Part shown: one piece after another, positions 63,802 through 64,000 of the stretch | Layout of the letters: each line of letters begins with the position of its first letter | How positions within the stretch are numbered: the first letter of the stretch is position 1 | From: Pseudomonas asiatica | Lineage (GTDB): Bacteria; Pseudomonadota; Gammaproteobacteria; Pseudomonadales; Pseudomonadaceae | NCBI RefSeq assembly: GCF_009932335.1 | Contig: NZ_BLJF01000003.1 | Span: 434,001 to 498,000, forward strand | Reading direction: 5' to 3' | Length of the DNA: 64,000 nt | Made by a program: the position numbers and the translations under genes | The notes under the pieces: model-generated | What the model saw: the letters and a program-made list of their open reading frames with translations, nothing else | What the model was told of the DNA's origin: nothing | Database searches by the model: none

Positions 63802-64000
63802 TGATCGACCCGGATGGTTTTCGCCCCAATGTCGGGATCATTCTCACGAATGATGCCGGGCAGGTGCTATGGGCTCGACGGATCAACCAGGATGCCTGGC
63901 AGTTTCCCCAGGGTGGCATCAACCCTGACGAGACGCCGGAAGATGCCCTGTACCGCGAGCTGAACGAAGAAGTTGGCCTTGAACGCGATGATGTGGAAAT
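63802..64000 (+). CDS. rppH: RNA pyrophosphohydrolase (5' part)
   Basis: Truncated by the window end; 66 codons are seen. The Nudix signature [20 protein letters not shown] is complete and matches RppH, which removes pyrophosphate from mRNA 5' ends to start decay. The GTG at 63802 with GAGG upstream begins [17 protein letters not shown], the conserved N-terminus. Confidence 0.93.

Overview
The window is a 64 kb piece of a high-GC gammaproteobacterial chromosome. Gene content, gene order, dense REP palindromes and Pseudomonas-restricted families (DUF2388, DUF3077, OscA, a TriABC-like pump, the spu polyamine locus) point to the Pseudomonas putida group. This assignment is inferred from recognised proteins, not from a search. 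I see no rRNA, tRNA, CRISPR array or prophage.

Layout. 0-3 kb: end of a probable ubiquinone hydroxylase gene, then a ferric-iron ABC binding protein and permease. 3.1-7.7 kb: glycine cleavage genes gcvT, gcvH, gcvP. 7.8-12.5 kb: DUF2388 protein, an orphan GspE-type ATPase, an ACT-like small protein divergent from an Lrp regulator, and a CYTH-CHAD protein. 12.7-15.3 kb: argE and argA. 15.4-25.7 kb: polyamine locus, with one gamma-glutamylputrescine synthetase on the minus strand, divergent from a second one followed by spuC (aminotransferase) and the spuDEFGH importer. 25.8-27.1 kb: a REP-associated tyrosine transposase (RAYT) flanked by REP pairs, then a strongly structured candidate RNA leader in front of a DUF3077 gene. 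27.3-32.5 kb: an RND pump operon with two lipoprotein adaptors. 32.7-45.1 kb: a probable sulfur-starvation island: oscA, sbp, cysTWA, tonB-exbB-exbD, a small hydrolase, a degenerate sigma54-activator-like AAA+ protein, a MetQ-like binding protein and a polar amino acid (cystine-type) ABC transporter. 45.3-54.2 kb: hydrolases, a penicillin-acylase-family enzyme, an acetyltransferase, DUF2059, a 2OG-Fe(II) oxygenase, DUF523, a miniature solute-binding protein and DUF4399. 54.3-64 kb: serA divergent from D-2-hydroxyglutarate dehydrogenase, a FAH-family gene, two tandem SdiA-regulated-domain genes, rpiA, ilvA, a DUF2269 gene reading through a REP, a HAD phosphatase and the start of rppH.

About 25 REP loci sit between genes, mostly as inverted pairs (REPINs). 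They fall into several arm sequence classes and two head types (GTAG or GTGG). Some have been captured into coding sequence: the acylase C-terminus and the DUF2269 readthrough.

The most unusual items are four. The first is the three-way-junction plus pseudoknot RNA candidate upstream of the DUF3077 gene. The second is the sigma54-type AAA+ protein lacking GAFTGA, both arginine fingers and the DNA-binding domain. The third is the RAYT/REPIN neighbourhood. The fourth is the solute-binding protein apparently missing most of one lobe.
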